Origin: an uncultured Lachnospiraceae bacterium
Lineage (GTDB): Bacteria; Bacillota; Clostridia; Lachnospirales; Lachnospiraceae
Length of the DNA: 64,000 bases
Assembly (NCBI GenBank): GCA_900315735.1
Contig: ONAD01000013.1
Coordinates: 1 to 64,000 of the forward strand
Reading direction: 5' to 3'
How positions within the stretch are numbered: the stretch's first letter is position 1; the number at the start of each line of letters is the position of its first letter. Below the pieces are notes generated by a model. It was not told the DNA's origin and made no database searches. It saw only the letters and a program-made list of their open reading frames with translations. A program made the position numbers and the translations under genes. Positions 51,934 to 62,224 of this stretch are shown here, piece by piece.

Positions 51934-51972
51934 ATAAAACAGGTAACCCACCGAAACGGCAGATTACCTGTT
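51934..51972 (-). terminator. Terminator of mrp
   Basis: Stem AACAGGTAA / TTACCTGTT followed on the minus strand by TTTTAT. A second hairpin (51906-51932, GGGAAAT / ATTTCCC) lies right after it. Confidence 0.75.
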
Positions 51973-51977
51973 ATTAT

Positions 51978-52748
51978 CTAAATTTGCTCCAACACCTCAA
52001 TTGCTTTGGCAATATATGGGTTGTCCATGGTATAAAATTGTCCTGCATCAGCAGCTTTTGCATATGCCGGGTCCAATGGAAGTTTTCCAAGAACGGACAA
52101 ATCAAGGTCTGCTGCGATTTCATCAATATGGCTTTCTCCGAATAAGGAAATCTCTTTTCCACAATCCGGACATTTTAAATAGCTGTAATTTTCAACGATT
52201 CCAAGGACAGGAACATTCATCATCCCTGCCATGTTATATGCTTTCTTTACAATCATCTGAACCAGTTCCTGCGGAGAAGTTACGATAATGATTCCTTCTA
52301 CCGGAAGAGACTGGAATACCGTCAACGGAACATCTCCGGTTCCCGGTGGCATATCTACGAAAAGGTAATCAATGTCACCCCATACCACATCACTCCAGAA
52401 CTGCTTTACCACGCCGGCAACGACTGGTCCACGCCATACAACCGGTGTTTCTTCTGTATCTACCAATAAGTTTACAGACATAATCCTGGTTCCATCTTCT
52501 GCCACTGCCGGAAGAATCTCTTTTCCATCTCCGACTGCCTTCCCATGAATTCCATACATCTTTGGAATGGATGGTCCGGTAATGTCGGCATCCATAATAC
52601 CTACTTCATAACCTTTCTTACGCATAGCGGCTGCCATGGATGCTGTGACAAAAGATTTTCCAACACCACCTTTACCGCTGACTACGCCGATTACATGCTT
52701 TATGGATGAATGTGCATTCATTGGCTCTTTCTGAAACTTTATTGCCAT
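51978..52748 (-). CDS. Mrp/NBP35-type iron-sulfur carrier ATPase
   Basis: A 256-aa P-loop ATPase (ApbC/Mrp group) that carries Fe-S clusters to target enzymes. The deviant Walker A is SGKGGVGKS near residues 24-32. Then come DADITGPSIPKMYG, the switch region VDMPPGTGDVPLTVFQSLP and the cluster-binding CPDCG near 195. The start has GAGGGAA. It is a common partner in anaerobes with many Fe-S enzymes. Confidence 0.93.
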   Translation of the reverse strand: MAIKFQKEPMNAHSSIKHVIGVVSGKGGVGKSFVTASMAAAMRKKGYEVGIMDADITGPSIPKMYGIHGKAVGDGKEILPAVAEDGTRIMSVNLLVDTEETPVVWRGPVVAGVVKQFWSDVVWGDIDYLFVDMPPGTGDVPLTVFQSLPVEGIIIVTSPQELVQMIVKKAYNMAGMMNVPVLGIVENYSYLKCPDCGKEISLFGESHIDEIAADLDLSVLGKLPLDPAYAKAADAGQFYTMDNPYIAKAIEVLEQI

Positions 52749-52772
52749 TTCTATTCCCTCTTTTCGCCAAAC

Positions 52773-52799
52773 AGGCGGTGTACGTGATCGACACCGCCT
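52773..52799. terminator. Hairpin between mtnA and mrp
   Basis: Nine-bp stem AGGCGGTGT / ACACCGCCT. The T-run is on the plus-strand side, so as a terminator for mtnA (minus) it is weak. Confidence 0.4.
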
Positions 52800-52884
52800 A
52801 TATTTTTATTAAAACCTCATTATTACTATCATACCTTACTGATAGCCACTTTTCAAGATATCAGTTTGCACAAAAATTGATACC

Positions 52885-53973
52885 TTATGCATTTCTCTTC
52901 GAAAGTACTTCTTTTAAGCTCTCCGTATATGGTTCTCTTGCGATTCCATACTCTGTTACAATTCCACTGATTAAATCGTGGTCTGTCACATCAAATGCCG
53001 GATTGTATACTTTGACACCTTCCGGTGCCATCCGCTCCTGATACCACATTTCCGTCACTTCCTCTGCCGGACGCTCTTCAATGCAGATGTCATCTCCGGT
53101 TGCCGTATTTAAGTCAATGGTAGAGGTCGGTGCACAGACATAAAAAGGTACATGATACCGCTTTGCTACCGTTGCCACAACGGAGGTTCCGATTTTATTT
53201 GCGGTGTCTCCATTGGCTGCCACCCGGTCGCAGCCTACAAATACTGCCTGTACCAGTCCCTGTTTCATGACGGTGCCAGACATATTATCACAAATCAGGG
53301 TCACATCCACCCCTGCTGCATGCAGTTCAAAAGATGTAAGTCTCGCCCCCTGCAAAAGAGGTCTTGTCTCATCTGCAAATACATGAAAATGATAACCTCT
53401 TTCCTCCCCCAGATAAATCGGTGCTGTGGCGGTTCCATATTTACTGGTGGCAAGCTGTCCGGCATTACAATGGGTCAAAATGCCATCACCCGGCTTTACC
53501 AGGGTCAGTCCGTGTTCTCCGATGCTTTTGCAGACCCGGATATCTTCTTCCTGAATCTCAATGGCTTCTTTATGAAGCAATTCCTTTATCTCTGCAACCG
53601 GCTTATTTCTATTTGCAATGCAGACCTTCTCCATCCGGTTTAATGCCCAGGAGAGATTGACTGCGGTAGGGCGGGAAGAATTCAAATATTCTTTCTGTTT
53701 CTTAAAAGCATCATAAAAGACTTCATAATCCTCTGACTCAATTTCTTTTGCCAGAAGATAAATGCCAAAGCCTGCTGCCACACCAATTGCCGGTGCACCA
53801 CGGACTTTTAACAAATAAATGGCATCCCAGATTTCCTGCGCACTCTTTAAGCGGATCAGTTCTATCGTTCCAGGCAGCTTTGTCTGGTCGATGATTTCAA
53901 TGGCATTCTCCTCATCCAAAAGAGTAACCGTCGCATAGTCCATAATATTCTTACTGTTTTTTTCCTTCTCCAT
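52885..53973 (-). CDS. mtnA: S-methyl-5-thioribose-1-phosphate isomerase
   Basis: A 362-aa isomerase of the methionine salvage pathway that converts methylthioribose-1-phosphate to methylthioribulose-1-phosphate. It has [11 protein letters not shown] near residue 58, the catalytic Cys169 in [12 protein letters not shown] and Asp249 in [18 protein letters not shown]. No other salvage genes are nearby, and some relatives isomerise other sugar phosphates, such as 5-deoxyribose-1-phosphate. The gene starts 11 bp after the ABC-F gene; AGGAG precedes the start. Confidence 0.93.
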   Translation of the reverse strand: MEKEKNSKNIMDYATVTLLDEENAIEIIDQTKLPGTIELIRLKSAQEIWDAIYLLKVRGAPAIGVAAGFGIYLLAKEIESEDYEVFYDAFKKQKEYLNSSRPTAVNLSWALNRMEKVCIANRNKPVAEIKELLHKEAIEIQEEDIRVCKSIGEHGLTLVKPGDGILTHCNAGQLATSKYGTATAPIYLGEERGYHFHVFADETRPLLQGARLTSFELHAAGVDVTLICDNMSGTVMKQGLVQAVFVGCDRVAANGDTANKIGTSVVATVAKRYHVPFYVCAPTSTIDLNTATGDDICIEERPAEEVTEMWYQERMAPEGVKVYNPAFDVTDHDLISGIVTEYGIAREPYTESLKEVLSKRNA

Positions 53974-53984
53974 AGCAATTTCTC

Positions 53985-55883
53985 CTACCTGTCCTGAGCC
54001 TTTATTCTGGCATTCAGTTCTTCTAAATACTCCCAGCGTTCCATCTTGTGCTCTAATTCATCTTCCACTTTTATCTTCTCCTGGGTCAGCTCATTTAATT
54101 TTACAAAATCACTGGCACAGCTTCCCATCTTCTCATCCAGTTCTTCTAACTTTGCTTCCAAAGCTGCAATATCGTCCTCGATGGTCTCATAATCCTTCTG
54201 CTCCTGCCAGGTAAATTTCAACTTCCTGCCGCTCTTCCAGGTCGCCTTGGAATCTTTCTTTTCGGTGTTCTCTGTGCCATCTGCGTTTTCCGTCTGGACT
54301 GCTTTCTTCCCGGAAGTCTCTGTGCCTGCATTTCCCACTGCTGTCTCATCCTCCGGCCGCTTTGCAAGATAATCCGTATAACCGCCCTCATACTGCCTTA
54401 TGATTCCCTGTTCAAATGCGAAAATCCGCTTTGCGATACGGTCAAGGAAATACCGGTCATGGGATACTGTAATGACGATTCCATCATAATTATCAAGATA
54501 ATCCTCTAAGATTGCCAGTGTGGTAATATCAAGGTCATTGGTCGGCTCGTCCAAAATCAGTACATTCGGTGCTTCCATCAGTACACGAAGCAGATTCAGT
54601 CTCCGCTTTTCTCCACCGGAAAGCTTTCCGATAACACCATACTGTTCTTCCGGCGGAAATAAGAAACGCTCTAACATGGCTGATGCAGACACCAGTCCGT
54701 CCTCTGTCCGGACGTATTCTGCAGTATTGCGGATATATTCAATAACCTTTAAAGACGGATCCATATAGGCAACTCCCGCCGATGCATCCTTTTCAATCTC
54801 CTGGGAATAATAGCCTATCTTTATGGTCTGTCCGATAACCAGTTCTCCGGCATCCGGCTTTACCCTGCCATCGATAATCTTCATCAAAGTGGTCTTACCG
54901 CATCCATTATGTCCCACAAATCCGACTCTGTCATTCTTAAGAAAGATATAGGAAAAATCCTCAATCAGCTTTTTTTCTCCATAGGATTTACTGATATGAT
55001 GAAGCTCTACCGTCGTCTTTCCCATACGGCTGGAAACCGAGCTTAATTCCACCTGCTTATCAAACTGTGGTCCCGACTGGTCCCTAAGATTCTCATAACG
55101 TTTGATATGTGCTTTCTGCTTGGTAGACCTTGCCCTTGCGCCCCGCTGCATCCAGGCGATCTCCTTGCGAAGGATGGACTGCCGCTTCCGTTCCCCGGCA
55201 ACTGCCATATCCATGCGCTCCTGCTTCAGATTCAGATAACCGGAATAATTCTCCTGATAACTGTAAATGGAGCCTTTATCAATTTCTGCAATACGGTTAC
55301 ATACGCTGTCCAGAAAATATCGGTCATGGGTTACCATAATCAGTGTTCCCTTAAAGCCCTTTAAATACCCTTCCAGCCACTCTGCCATATCTGCATCCAG
55401 GTGGTTGGTAGGCTCGTCTAACAGCAGAATATCGCAGGGTGTTAAAAGCACTGCCACAAGAGCCAGACGTTTTCTTTCTCCACCGGATAAGTTTTTCGTC
55501 TTTTCCTCAAAATTATATACGCCAAGTCTTGTGAGCATGGATTTTGCCTTGCTCTCTAAATTCCACATCTGATAATCTTCCCCGGAAGCATCTGCCTGAT
55601 TTTTCCGGTGTGCCGTTACCAGTACACTTTCTAAAACAGTCTCTTCCTCTCCAAATTCCGGCATCTGTGGAAGATAGCGGATTACCGCATGATTTGCCTT
55701 AGTGATTTCTCCAGCATCCGGTTCCTCTAAGCCTGCCAGCATTTTCAGTAAAGTGGATTTTCCGGTTCCGTTAATTCCCACAATTCCGACTTTTTCTCCT
55801 TCCTGCAAATAAAAGGAGGCATTGGAAAATAACTTTCTTCCGGTAAATGTCTTGGTTATATTCTCTGCTGATAATAAATTCAT
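53985..55883 (-). CDS. ABC-F family ATPase (Uup-like)
   Basis: A 632-aa soluble protein with two ABC domains and no membrane part. First domain: Walker [10 protein letters not shown], signature [13 protein letters not shown], Walker [13 protein letters not shown]. The interdomain linker (about 240-310) is rich in Arg and Lys ([26 protein letters not shown]). Second domain: [32 protein letters not shown]. The C-terminal coiled coil (about 560-632) is of the Uup type. ABC-F proteins bind the ribosome E site and relieve stalling, or give antibiotic resistance; the Uup-like tail favours the housekeeping group. Confidence 0.93.
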   Translation of the reverse strand: MNLLSAENITKTFTGRKLFSNASFYLQEGEKVGIVGINGTGKSTLLKMLAGLEEPDAGEITKANHAVIRYLPQMPEFGEEETVLESVLVTAHRKNQADASGEDYQMWNLESKAKSMLTRLGVYNFEEKTKNLSGGERKRLALVAVLLTPCDILLLDEPTNHLDADMAEWLEGYLKGFKGTLIMVTHDRYFLDSVCNRIAEIDKGSIYSYQENYSGYLNLKQERMDMAVAGERKRQSILRKEIAWMQRGARARSTKQKAHIKRYENLRDQSGPQFDKQVELSSVSSRMGKTTVELHHISKSYGEKKLIEDFSYIFLKNDRVGFVGHNGCGKTTLMKIIDGRVKPDAGELVIGQTIKIGYYSQEIEKDASAGVAYMDPSLKVIEYIRNTAEYVRTEDGLVSASAMLERFLFPPEEQYGVIGKLSGGEKRRLNLLRVLMEAPNVLILDEPTNDLDITTLAILEDYLDNYDGIVITVSHDRYFLDRIAKRIFAFEQGIIRQYEGGYTDYLAKRPEDETAVGNAGTETSGKKAVQTENADGTENTEKKDSKATWKSGRKLKFTWQEQKDYETIEDDIAALEAKLEELDEKMGSCASDFVKLNELTQEKIKVEDELEHKMERWEYLEELNARIKAQDR

Positions 55884-55950
55884 AAAGGTCTCCTGTATTT
55901 CTTTTTCATTCTTATTGGCAATAATTTTCTATCACAATACATATTTACAT

Positions 55951-55956
55951 TTGACT
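55951..55956 (+). promoter_or_regulatory. Possible -35 box of the cupin gene
   Basis: TTGACT on the plus strand, 51 bp before the cupin start. The matching -10 is not clear (TAATGC at 17 bp, or TATACT at shorter spacing). Confidence 0.35.
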
Positions 55957-56006
55957 GCTCACTGGCTATACTGTAATGCATAGCACAACTATTCAGGAGG
56001 TAATAT

Positions 56007-56360
56007 ATGTATCATAGAGCATCTGAATTAAAACATATTTTTAACGAAAATATGAAAGGCGGAACCGGCACTGTTGAGATTATCCGCTCCGTCAATCCTA
56101 TAGACTATGAAAGCCCAGCCAAGATGATTGCAAAACTCATCTTAAGACCGGGCTGTTCTCTCGGAAAGCATATGCATGAAGGAGAAGAAGAAATCATCAC
56201 CATTCTCTCCGGCCATGCAGCCTATGATGATAACGGAACCATCGTTGCTTTAGAAGCCGGTGATTCCTGCGTCTGCAAAAGCGGCGAATCCCACAGCATT
56301 GCAAATGCTTCTCCAAAAGAAGATCTCATTCTCTTTGCTGTCATTAACTATCTTGCCTAA
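56007..56360 (+). CDS. Single-domain cupin protein
   Basis: A 117-aa beta-barrel protein. Cupin motif 1 is [17 protein letters not shown], giving the metal ligands His-x-His and Glu. Motif 2 is [18 protein letters not shown] with the second His. The role in the cell is unknown; such small cupins bind a metal and a small ligand. AGGAGG precedes the start. The stop codon overlaps the stop of the convergent amidase gene, with no terminator between them. Confidence 0.88.
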   Translation: MYHRASELKHIFNENMKGGTGTVEIIRSVNPIDYESPAKMIAKLILRPGCSLGKHMHEGEEEIITILSGHAAYDDNGTIVALEAGDSCVCKSGESHSIANASPKEDLILFAVINYLA

Positions 56361-57517
56361 TTACCGGCAAAATAGGCATCAATCCCATTGGCGATTCCCT
56401 GTGCAATCTGAGTCTGATAAGAGTCCGTTGCCATGTTGGAGTCTTCGGTGGGATTTGTCATATATCCCATCTCTACAATTGTTACCGGTACGGTACTCCA
56501 GTTAATTCCACTCATGGTATCGGTCTCCCACACATATTCCTTCTTTGCACCGGTCTGTGCACACAGACTATCCAGTATATTCTGGGAAAGAGAACGGCTC
56601 TGGCTGTAAAAGCTTCCTACATATGGATTGGACGCAGTCTGACAGATTGTCATGGCTCCATTGGCGCCACTGTTGGTAGAACCGTTGGCATGAATACGGA
56701 CAAATGCTTCTGCTCCCGCATTGGTTGCAATGGCTGCCCGCTCGCTGTTACTGAGATTCACATCATTGGTTTCTCTTGTCATGACTACGGTATAACCTCT
56801 TGCCACCAGTTCATCCCGCAATTTTAAGCTGACGGATAAATTAAGCTGATATTCTGTCTGTCCGGTTGCAACACCGGATGTTCCTCCGGTTACTCTTGCC
56901 TTGGTCTCAGAAGATCCCGGTGCTACCGGCTCCGGTGTACTGTCTCCTCTGCTCTGATGTCCCGGGTCAATGCAGATGACATGTCCACCGCTTCCGGATG
57001 TAATTCCGGTTCCGGCGCTTCCAGTCAATGCTACCGGCTCCTGTGGCTTCTCTGTGGTCAGATAATCGGATGCTATATAATAAGTCCCTTCATCCAATGA
57101 AACCTGGCTCCAGCTTCCATCATCTGCAGTGCGGGTAAGTTCTTTTCCTGCAGATAATTTCTTATAAACCTCTGCATCGGTAGAAGGCTCTACTCTCACA
57201 TTGACTCTTGTTGTCGTATATACGGTCTCTTCTGCATAAACTACCGTATCCGGATTCAGTACTGCCGGAACATGCTCTGTTTCCGTCTCTGTTTCTGTTT
57301 CCGTATCTACAACTTCTTCAGTGTCAATTACACTTTCTGTTGTTGGTACCTCTGTATTTGTTAATGCTTCTTCGGTATTCACATTCGCAACTGTATCGTC
57401 TTTTTTATCCTTCCCGCAAGCGGTCAGAAATACCAGACACATAACAAGCAACAGGCATACGGTAACTGCCGAGTGCCTGCTGCCCTTATGGAATGTGCGT
57501 CTTTCTGATGTTCTCAT
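56357..57517 (-). CDS. N-acetylmuramoyl-L-alanine amidase lipoprotein with SH3 domain
   Basis: A secreted cell-wall hydrolase of about 386 aa. The signal peptide ends in the lipobox FLTACG. A Thr/Glu-rich linker with a [10 protein letters not shown] run follows. An SH3b domain (about 95-155) precedes the Amidase_3 domain (about 180-390). Zinc and catalytic residues lie in [29 protein letters not shown] and [12 protein letters not shown]. It cuts the bond between muramic acid and the stem peptide. The start at 57517 has GAGGG; a GTG at 57529 is the alternative. Confidence 0.93.
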   Translation of the reverse strand: MRTSERRTFHKGSRHSAVTVCLLLVMCLVFLTACGKDKKDDTVANVNTEEALTNTEVPTTESVIDTEEVVDTETETETETEHVPAVLNPDTVVYAEETVYTTTRVNVRVEPSTDAEVYKKLSAGKELTRTADDGSWSQVSLDEGTYYIASDYLTTEKPQEPVALTGSAGTGITSGSGGHVICIDPGHQSRGDSTPEPVAPGSSETKARVTGGTSGVATGQTEYQLNLSVSLKLRDELVARGYTVVMTRETNDVNLSNSERAAIATNAGAEAFVRIHANGSTNSGANGAMTICQTASNPYVGSFYSQSRSLSQNILDSLCAQTGAKKEYVWETDTMSGINWSTVPVTIVEMGYMTNPTEDSNMATDSYQTQIAQGIANGIDAYFAGN

Positions 57518-57546
57518 AGATTCCCTCACATTTCCCTTATATCATC

Positions 57547-58479
57547 TTACTTATGAATCAAAGTTCCCTTTAATCCGCTGACACCATCTAATGCTTCCTC
57601 TAAGTTTGCAATCAGTACGGAACGGACTGCAGAATTGCCGATGTAATCGATTGCTGCCTGAATCTTCGGAAGCATGGTTCCTTCTTCAAACTGGCCCTCA
57701 TCCATATACTGTTTTGCTTCTTCTACCGTCATCTCATCCAATGGCTGTTCATTGGCTGTGCCATAATTTAAACACACATGCTCAACACTGGTTAAGATAA
57801 TGAGCTGGTCAGCGTCTAAAAGCTCTGCAAGTTTGCCTGCTGCAAGGTCTTTTTCAATGACTGCGCTGGCACCTTTTAGATTATTATCCTGCTCTAATAC
57901 AGGAATACCGCCACCACCACAGGCAATTACCACCTGGTCTGCATCGGAAAGTGCACGGATGGCATCAATTTCTACGATGTCCATTGGCTTTGGAGCTGCT
58001 ACGATACGGCGGTATCCATCGCCCTGTTTTACCGTGTGGTTACCTTTCTTCTCCTCAACTTCTGCCTCTTCCTCTGTCATGACACGGCCGATAATTTTGG
58101 TTGGATGATAAAATGCTTCATCGTATGGGTCTACGGTTACCTGTGTTAAAACAGTAGATACCGGCTTATATATTCCACGGTTTAACAATTCGGTACGAAT
58201 GGCATTCTGCAAATCGTATCCGATATAGCCCTGGCTCATAGCAGAGCAGACAGACATCGGAGTAGCAGTATATTCCGGATAAATTCTTGCGAATTCAGCC
58301 ATTGCAGTATGTATCATTCCCACCTGTGGTCCATTGCTGTGGGAAAGAACTACCTGACAGTCATCCTTAATATAATCTCCGATTGCTTTTGCGGTAAGCT
58401 TGGTTGCTTTCTTCTGTTCCGGAAGTGTTGTTCCCAATGCTTCATGTCCTAATGCAATCACAATTCTCTTCTTTTTCAT
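57547..58479 (-). CDS. arcC: Carbamate kinase
   Basis: A 310-aa amino-acid-kinase-fold enzyme that makes ATP from carbamoyl phosphate and ADP. The family pattern is clear: IVIALGHEALGTTLPEQ at the start, LSHSNGPQVGM, and VIACGGGGIPV in the nucleotide region. No arginine deiminase or ornithine carbamoyltransferase gene is near, so its source of carbamoyl phosphate is unknown (purine or allantoin breakdown are options). The gene lies 17 bp after a nucleotidyltransferase gene. The start at 58479 has GGAGG. Confidence 0.95.
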   Translation of the reverse strand: MKKKRIVIALGHEALGTTLPEQKKATKLTAKAIGDYIKDDCQVVLSHSNGPQVGMIHTAMAEFARIYPEYTATPMSVCSAMSQGYIGYDLQNAIRTELLNRGIYKPVSTVLTQVTVDPYDEAFYHPTKIIGRVMTEEEAEVEEKKGNHTVKQGDGYRRIVAAPKPMDIVEIDAIRALSDADQVVIACGGGGIPVLEQDNNLKGASAVIEKDLAAGKLAELLDADQLIILTSVEHVCLNYGTANEQPLDEMTVEEAKQYMDEGQFEEGTMLPKIQAAIDYIGNSAVRSVLIANLEEALDGVSGLKGTLIHK

Positions 58480-58496
58480 GTTACAATCCTCCAATT

Positions 58497-59417
58497 CTAT
58501 GCCCAAAGATTTTCCGGATAGACACCGTCTTTAATCAATCCGCGGATGGAATCCACAACAAATGGTTTGTCCTCTAAATAAGTAACTCCAAACCAGCGGT
58601 CCGCTGTCTCATAAACTTTTACAGTTGCCTTATCCTGATTCAAAAGCAATTCCACAATATTCGGCAGCAGATACTCTTTCTTCATCGGATTGTCTTCAAT
58701 ATGTGCCAAGAACTCACGGAAGCCCTCTTCCAGATAATCAATAAAATCCGGATAGCCAGCCCACATGTTCATAGATACATTTACATCCGGGTGAATCCAT
58801 TCTGCCACATCAGCTTCTTCACAATGTACTTTTCCATTTTCATCGGCATAGATGCTGTGTGTCTCTAAAATTTTTTCAAGATAACCACTCTTTTCATCTA
58901 CCACACAGACACCACGGGTAACGGTTCCGTTATCACTCAGTGTGTTCTTCAGGATATATCCAGCCATTCCGAGACGGAATCTTTCCTTATCCTCTTCATG
59001 ATTTACCAGAAAATCATGCATCTTTACAAATGCTTCTTTTCCGTAATAATCATCTGCATTGATGACTAAAAATGGTTCCTTCACTACGCCTTTGCAGCAT
59101 AATACTGCCTGACCGGTTCCCCATGGTTTTGTTCTGCCCTCCGGCACTGTAAAGCCTTCCGGTATGTCATTGATATCCTGGAATACATAATCTACTTCTA
59201 CCTGTTTTCCGATTCTGTTTCCAATGATTTCTTTAAAATCCGCCTCAATATCCTTGCGAATGATAAATACAACCTTGTCAAAACCAGCTTCCACCGCGTC
59301 ATAAATGGAATAATCCATAATAATCTCGCCATTTGGTCCCATCTTCTCAAGCTGCTTAATTCCGCCGCCAAAACGGGAGCCAATGCCTGCCGCCATAATA
59401 ATCAGTGTTGTTTTCAT
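58497..59417 (-). CDS. Nucleotidyltransferase (sugar-nucleotide synthesis type)
   Basis: A 305-aa protein with a GT-A-type nucleotidyltransferase fold. The NTP-binding loop is IMAAGIGSRFGGGIKQLEKMGPNG near residues 7-30, and FLVINADDYYG carries the metal Asp pair. The C-terminal region (KPWGTGQAVLC upstream, EWIHPDVNVSMNMWAGY downstream) does not point to a known sugar. Related proteins are annotated only as NTP transferase-domain proteins. The start at 59417 has GAGGAG. It is probably co-transcribed with carbamate kinase. Confidence 0.82.
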   Translation of the reverse strand: MKTTLIIMAAGIGSRFGGGIKQLEKMGPNGEIIMDYSIYDAVEAGFDKVVFIIRKDIEADFKEIIGNRIGKQVEVDYVFQDINDIPEGFTVPEGRTKPWGTGQAVLCCKGVVKEPFLVINADDYYGKEAFVKMHDFLVNHEEDKERFRLGMAGYILKNTLSDNGTVTRGVCVVDEKSGYLEKILETHSIYADENGKVHCEEADVAEWIHPDVNVSMNMWAGYPDFIDYLEEGFREFLAHIEDNPMKKEYLLPNIVELLLNQDKATVKVYETADRWFGVTYLEDKPFVVDSIRGLIKDGVYPENLWA

Positions 59418-59544
59418 TCGTATTCTCCTCAACCTTATTTTAAAACTTTTTTCTCTCTACCCTTTTCTTTTTATATTGCGATTATACTACTCAATAATTA
59501 CACTGCCCGTCAATCACACAAGCCTGTTAATCCTTTTATGTTTA

Positions 59545-60051
59545 TTATTTCATGTATTCTTTGTAGCCGACTTCCTGAAGCTTCTTATCTTTTGCTTCTA
59601 CCTGCTCTTTTAAATTCTTAGAATATTCTTTTAATCGTGCTAATAATGCATCATCTGATGTTGCAAGAATCTTTGCTGCAAGAATTCCTGCATTTGCTCC
59701 ACCATTGATTGCAACGGTTGCTACCGGAATACCGGTTGGCATCTGTACGATAGAATAAAGAGAATCTCTTCCGCCTAAGGATGTGGTATGCATCGGAATT
59801 CCGATTACCGGCATAGGGAAGATTGCTGCACACATTCCCGGAAGATGTGCTGCCATTCCTGCTCCTGCGATAATTACTTTAAATCCTTTGCTCTCTGCGC
59901 TCTTTGCATATTCAAAAAATACATCCGGCTCACGATGCGCGGAAATAATTGTCATCTCATATTCGATTCCAAGCTGTTCCAAAATATCTGCTGCTTTTGC
60001 CATTACAGGCATATCTGAATCACTGCCCATTACAATTCCTACTTTTGCCAT
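59545..60051 (-). CDS. purE: N5-carboxyaminoimidazole ribonucleotide mutase
   Basis: A class I PurE of 168 aa, purine synthesis. The motifs VGIVMGSDSDMPVM, ISAHREPD and GAGMAAHLPGM are all present, together with MPTGIPVATVAINGGANAG. The start at 60051 has AAGGAG. It follows the M29 aminopeptidase by 49 bp; no other pur gene is seen in the window. Confidence 0.96.
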   Translation of the reverse strand: MAKVGIVMGSDSDMPVMAKAADILEQLGIEYEMTIISAHREPDVFFEYAKSAESKGFKVIIAGAGMAAHLPGMCAAIFPMPVIGIPMHTTSLGGRDSLYSIVQMPTGIPVATVAINGGANAGILAAKILATSDDALLARLKEYSKNLKEQVEAKDKKLQEVGYKEYMK

Positions 60052-60100
60052 TTTCTTTCTCCTTTTCTCATAGATACTTGTCCTTTTAGTATACACTGTT

Positions 60101-62194
60101 TTACGCCGGAAATGAAGTATTAATTTCTAACGGCTCATTGAGTTTTTCTGTGCCAGGCACTACAAACTTACCATCTCTTATAATATCTTCTGTACTGCCA
60201 TCTGTCCGTTCAATATAAATACAGTCTAATTCGTCATATGGTATCGTAATATCCGTATGGCAGTTAAAGTATGCCTTACTCTGGTCTTCTTTCCGAATAA
60301 TTGAGATTTCATTGTCTCTTGCCACAATTTCTTTTCCATCCGGATTATAAACCGGAGTATCCTCTGCCTGGGAATAACAGGTATCTCCCACTGCAAAATG
60401 CGGGCCTGTCTTCTCTGCAATCAGAATCGGCAGCTTATCTGCAATATCAAAATCCTTTGCCATCCGGTATGCCGTGGTGTTGGTTCCGATAGCGAACTCT
60501 CCTAACGGCAGCGTATCATGATGCATCAGTACGTTATCATAAATATATTTCCGGTTCTCTTCTTCACTGTCAAAATTACTACAGCTGTAATCCACAACTT
60601 TTCCATCTTTAAAAGTCATTTTCAGGTTCTCATAACGAAGTCCGTTGAGATAAACATAGGATACGTGCAGCACGCCATGGGTTCCGGTAAGCACCGGTGA
60701 AGTAAATACTTCCCCCACCGGAATATTGACATCTGCCACGCAGTTTTCAAAGATGGTCTCTTTCTGTGGATTCTTAAGACGGTATAATTCCACGGTCATA
60801 TCTGTTTCATTATCGCCTTTTCCTCTGATATGTGCCCGGACGCCCTGGTCTAACACTGCAATAATTTTTGCCTGCATATCCCGGTACAAAGTATAATCCA
60901 GCGTATTTAATTCTACCGTCTTATCAAAGATTTCTTCAAAATTGTTGCCAATCTGTGGAAGAGGATAAGCAATAATCGTAAAGCTTCTTTCTTCTCCCTT
61001 GATGTACTGATTGGTAATCTGTCCTGCCTGTGATGCATAATAGACATTTAATTCATTCTGCTTGTCACTGTAATGGCAGGCAGTTTTCTTATTTTCCGGC
61101 TCAAATAACGGTTCTCCGAACACCTCGATTACTGCCGGTCCTGCATAGCCTGCTGCCAGTTCTTTCTTATCTTCATATACGGTACGCAGTGTCTCTAAGC
61201 GACGTTCCACAAAGGCTTTATCTAAATATACTGCTTTATCCGCTTTATGGTCATAATCAAACTGACGGTTCACAGAGGTCGCATAGCAGCCGCGTTTGGA
61301 ATTGCCACGGTTCCGGAAGGAAGAAAATGCATCCCGGTAAATCGTCGGTTTTAATCCCATCTTCTCAAAATTTGCAATTGCAGCCCGCACCATACGTTCC
61401 ATTCCGATGGCATATTCCACATTTACGGTAGATTTTATGGATAAATCTTTTCCTGTGGTAACAAAGCCAATCCGGTATCCTTCCGTATAAGTATCCGCCA
61501 TCGCCTGAATCTTCTCCTGCGGAAGCTGATTCATATATTCTGCCATCCGGATTTCATTTTCTCCGATTGGCTCACCATAATAATAAAGGTATTTTAAATC
61601 CTGCAAATCAGAATCCATTACAATCCGTGTAAAGAAATCCCGGTTCGCATCTACCATTTCACAAACACTGCGCTCTGTAAATAATTCACTGTAATCATGG
61701 AAGAACCAGTAAATTGCCTGCTGCACTTCTTTTGGCGTCGTTCCCTCTTCATCATTAAAACAGGTATAAACCTGAATAAACAATTCACAGAAGCAGGTGT
61801 AGGCTTCCACATCTCCTTCATAAGCATAGGGAATCAGGCTCCGAAGTTCTGCATAGAGCATACTAAGGAGTGTGCCGTATTCCTCTCCTAAGGTTTCAGT
61901 GGCATAATCCGGATTTCCATAGCTTTCTTTATAATGTTCCGGTAAAATGTCCGCATACAATGCTTCATTTATCTTCTGTAATGTTTCCCGGCTCTGACTG
62001 CGGAAGGTGTCATTTAATACCTGCCGTAATACTTCTTCCGTTTTCTCGATAAATGCTGCTGTTCTTTTAAAATAAGCACGGAACGGCTCACAAACCTCCG
62101 GTTCTGCCGCAAGTTCATGTATCCGCTCCGTTACCAAATCCAGTCGTTCTGTTATTGCTTCTCTTTCTTCTGCATTTAAATTCTGATATTCCAT
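60101..62194 (-). CDS. M29-like aminopeptidase with long N-terminal extension
   Basis: A 697-aa protein. The C-terminal 400 residues match the M29 (AmpS/thermophilic) aminopeptidase family: NIPVGEVFTSPVLTGTHGVL with the metal Glu, SNFDSEEEN, LGEFAIGTN, HFAVGDTCY and CHTDITIPYDEL with the last ligands. These enzymes trim N-terminal residues using two metal ions. The first 300 residues are an extra helical region not present in classical members (about 370-410 aa). There is no signal peptide. AAAGGAAA precedes the start. Confidence 0.87.
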   Translation of the reverse strand: MEYQNLNAEEREAITERLDLVTERIHELAAEPEVCEPFRAYFKRTAAFIEKTEEVLRQVLNDTFRSQSRETLQKINEALYADILPEHYKESYGNPDYATETLGEEYGTLLSMLYAELRSLIPYAYEGDVEAYTCFCELFIQVYTCFNDEEGTTPKEVQQAIYWFFHDYSELFTERSVCEMVDANRDFFTRIVMDSDLQDLKYLYYYGEPIGENEIRMAEYMNQLPQEKIQAMADTYTEGYRIGFVTTGKDLSIKSTVNVEYAIGMERMVRAAIANFEKMGLKPTIYRDAFSSFRNRGNSKRGCYATSVNRQFDYDHKADKAVYLDKAFVERRLETLRTVYEDKKELAAGYAGPAVIEVFGEPLFEPENKKTACHYSDKQNELNVYYASQAGQITNQYIKGEERSFTIIAYPLPQIGNNFEEIFDKTVELNTLDYTLYRDMQAKIIAVLDQGVRAHIRGKGDNETDMTVELYRLKNPQKETIFENCVADVNIPVGEVFTSPVLTGTHGVLHVSYVYLNGLRYENLKMTFKDGKVVDYSCSNFDSEEENRKYIYDNVLMHHDTLPLGEFAIGTNTTAYRMAKDFDIADKLPILIAEKTGPHFAVGDTCYSQAEDTPVYNPDGKEIVARDNEISIIRKEDQSKAYFNCHTDITIPYDELDCIYIERTDGSTEDIIRDGKFVVPGTEKLNEPLEINTSFPA

Positions 62195-62224
62195 ACTTTG
62201 TTTCCTTTATATCTCTTATTTTGC

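Noticed and set aside
51794-51937. Riboswitch or PyrR attenuator before uraA
   Set aside because: Hairpins are present, but no purine-riboswitch, preQ1 or PyrR consensus is recognised and no competing antiterminator is seen.
53152-53643. Plus-strand frame of 163 codons opposite mtnA
   Set aside because: Antisense shadow of a well-supported gene, no ribosome binding site.
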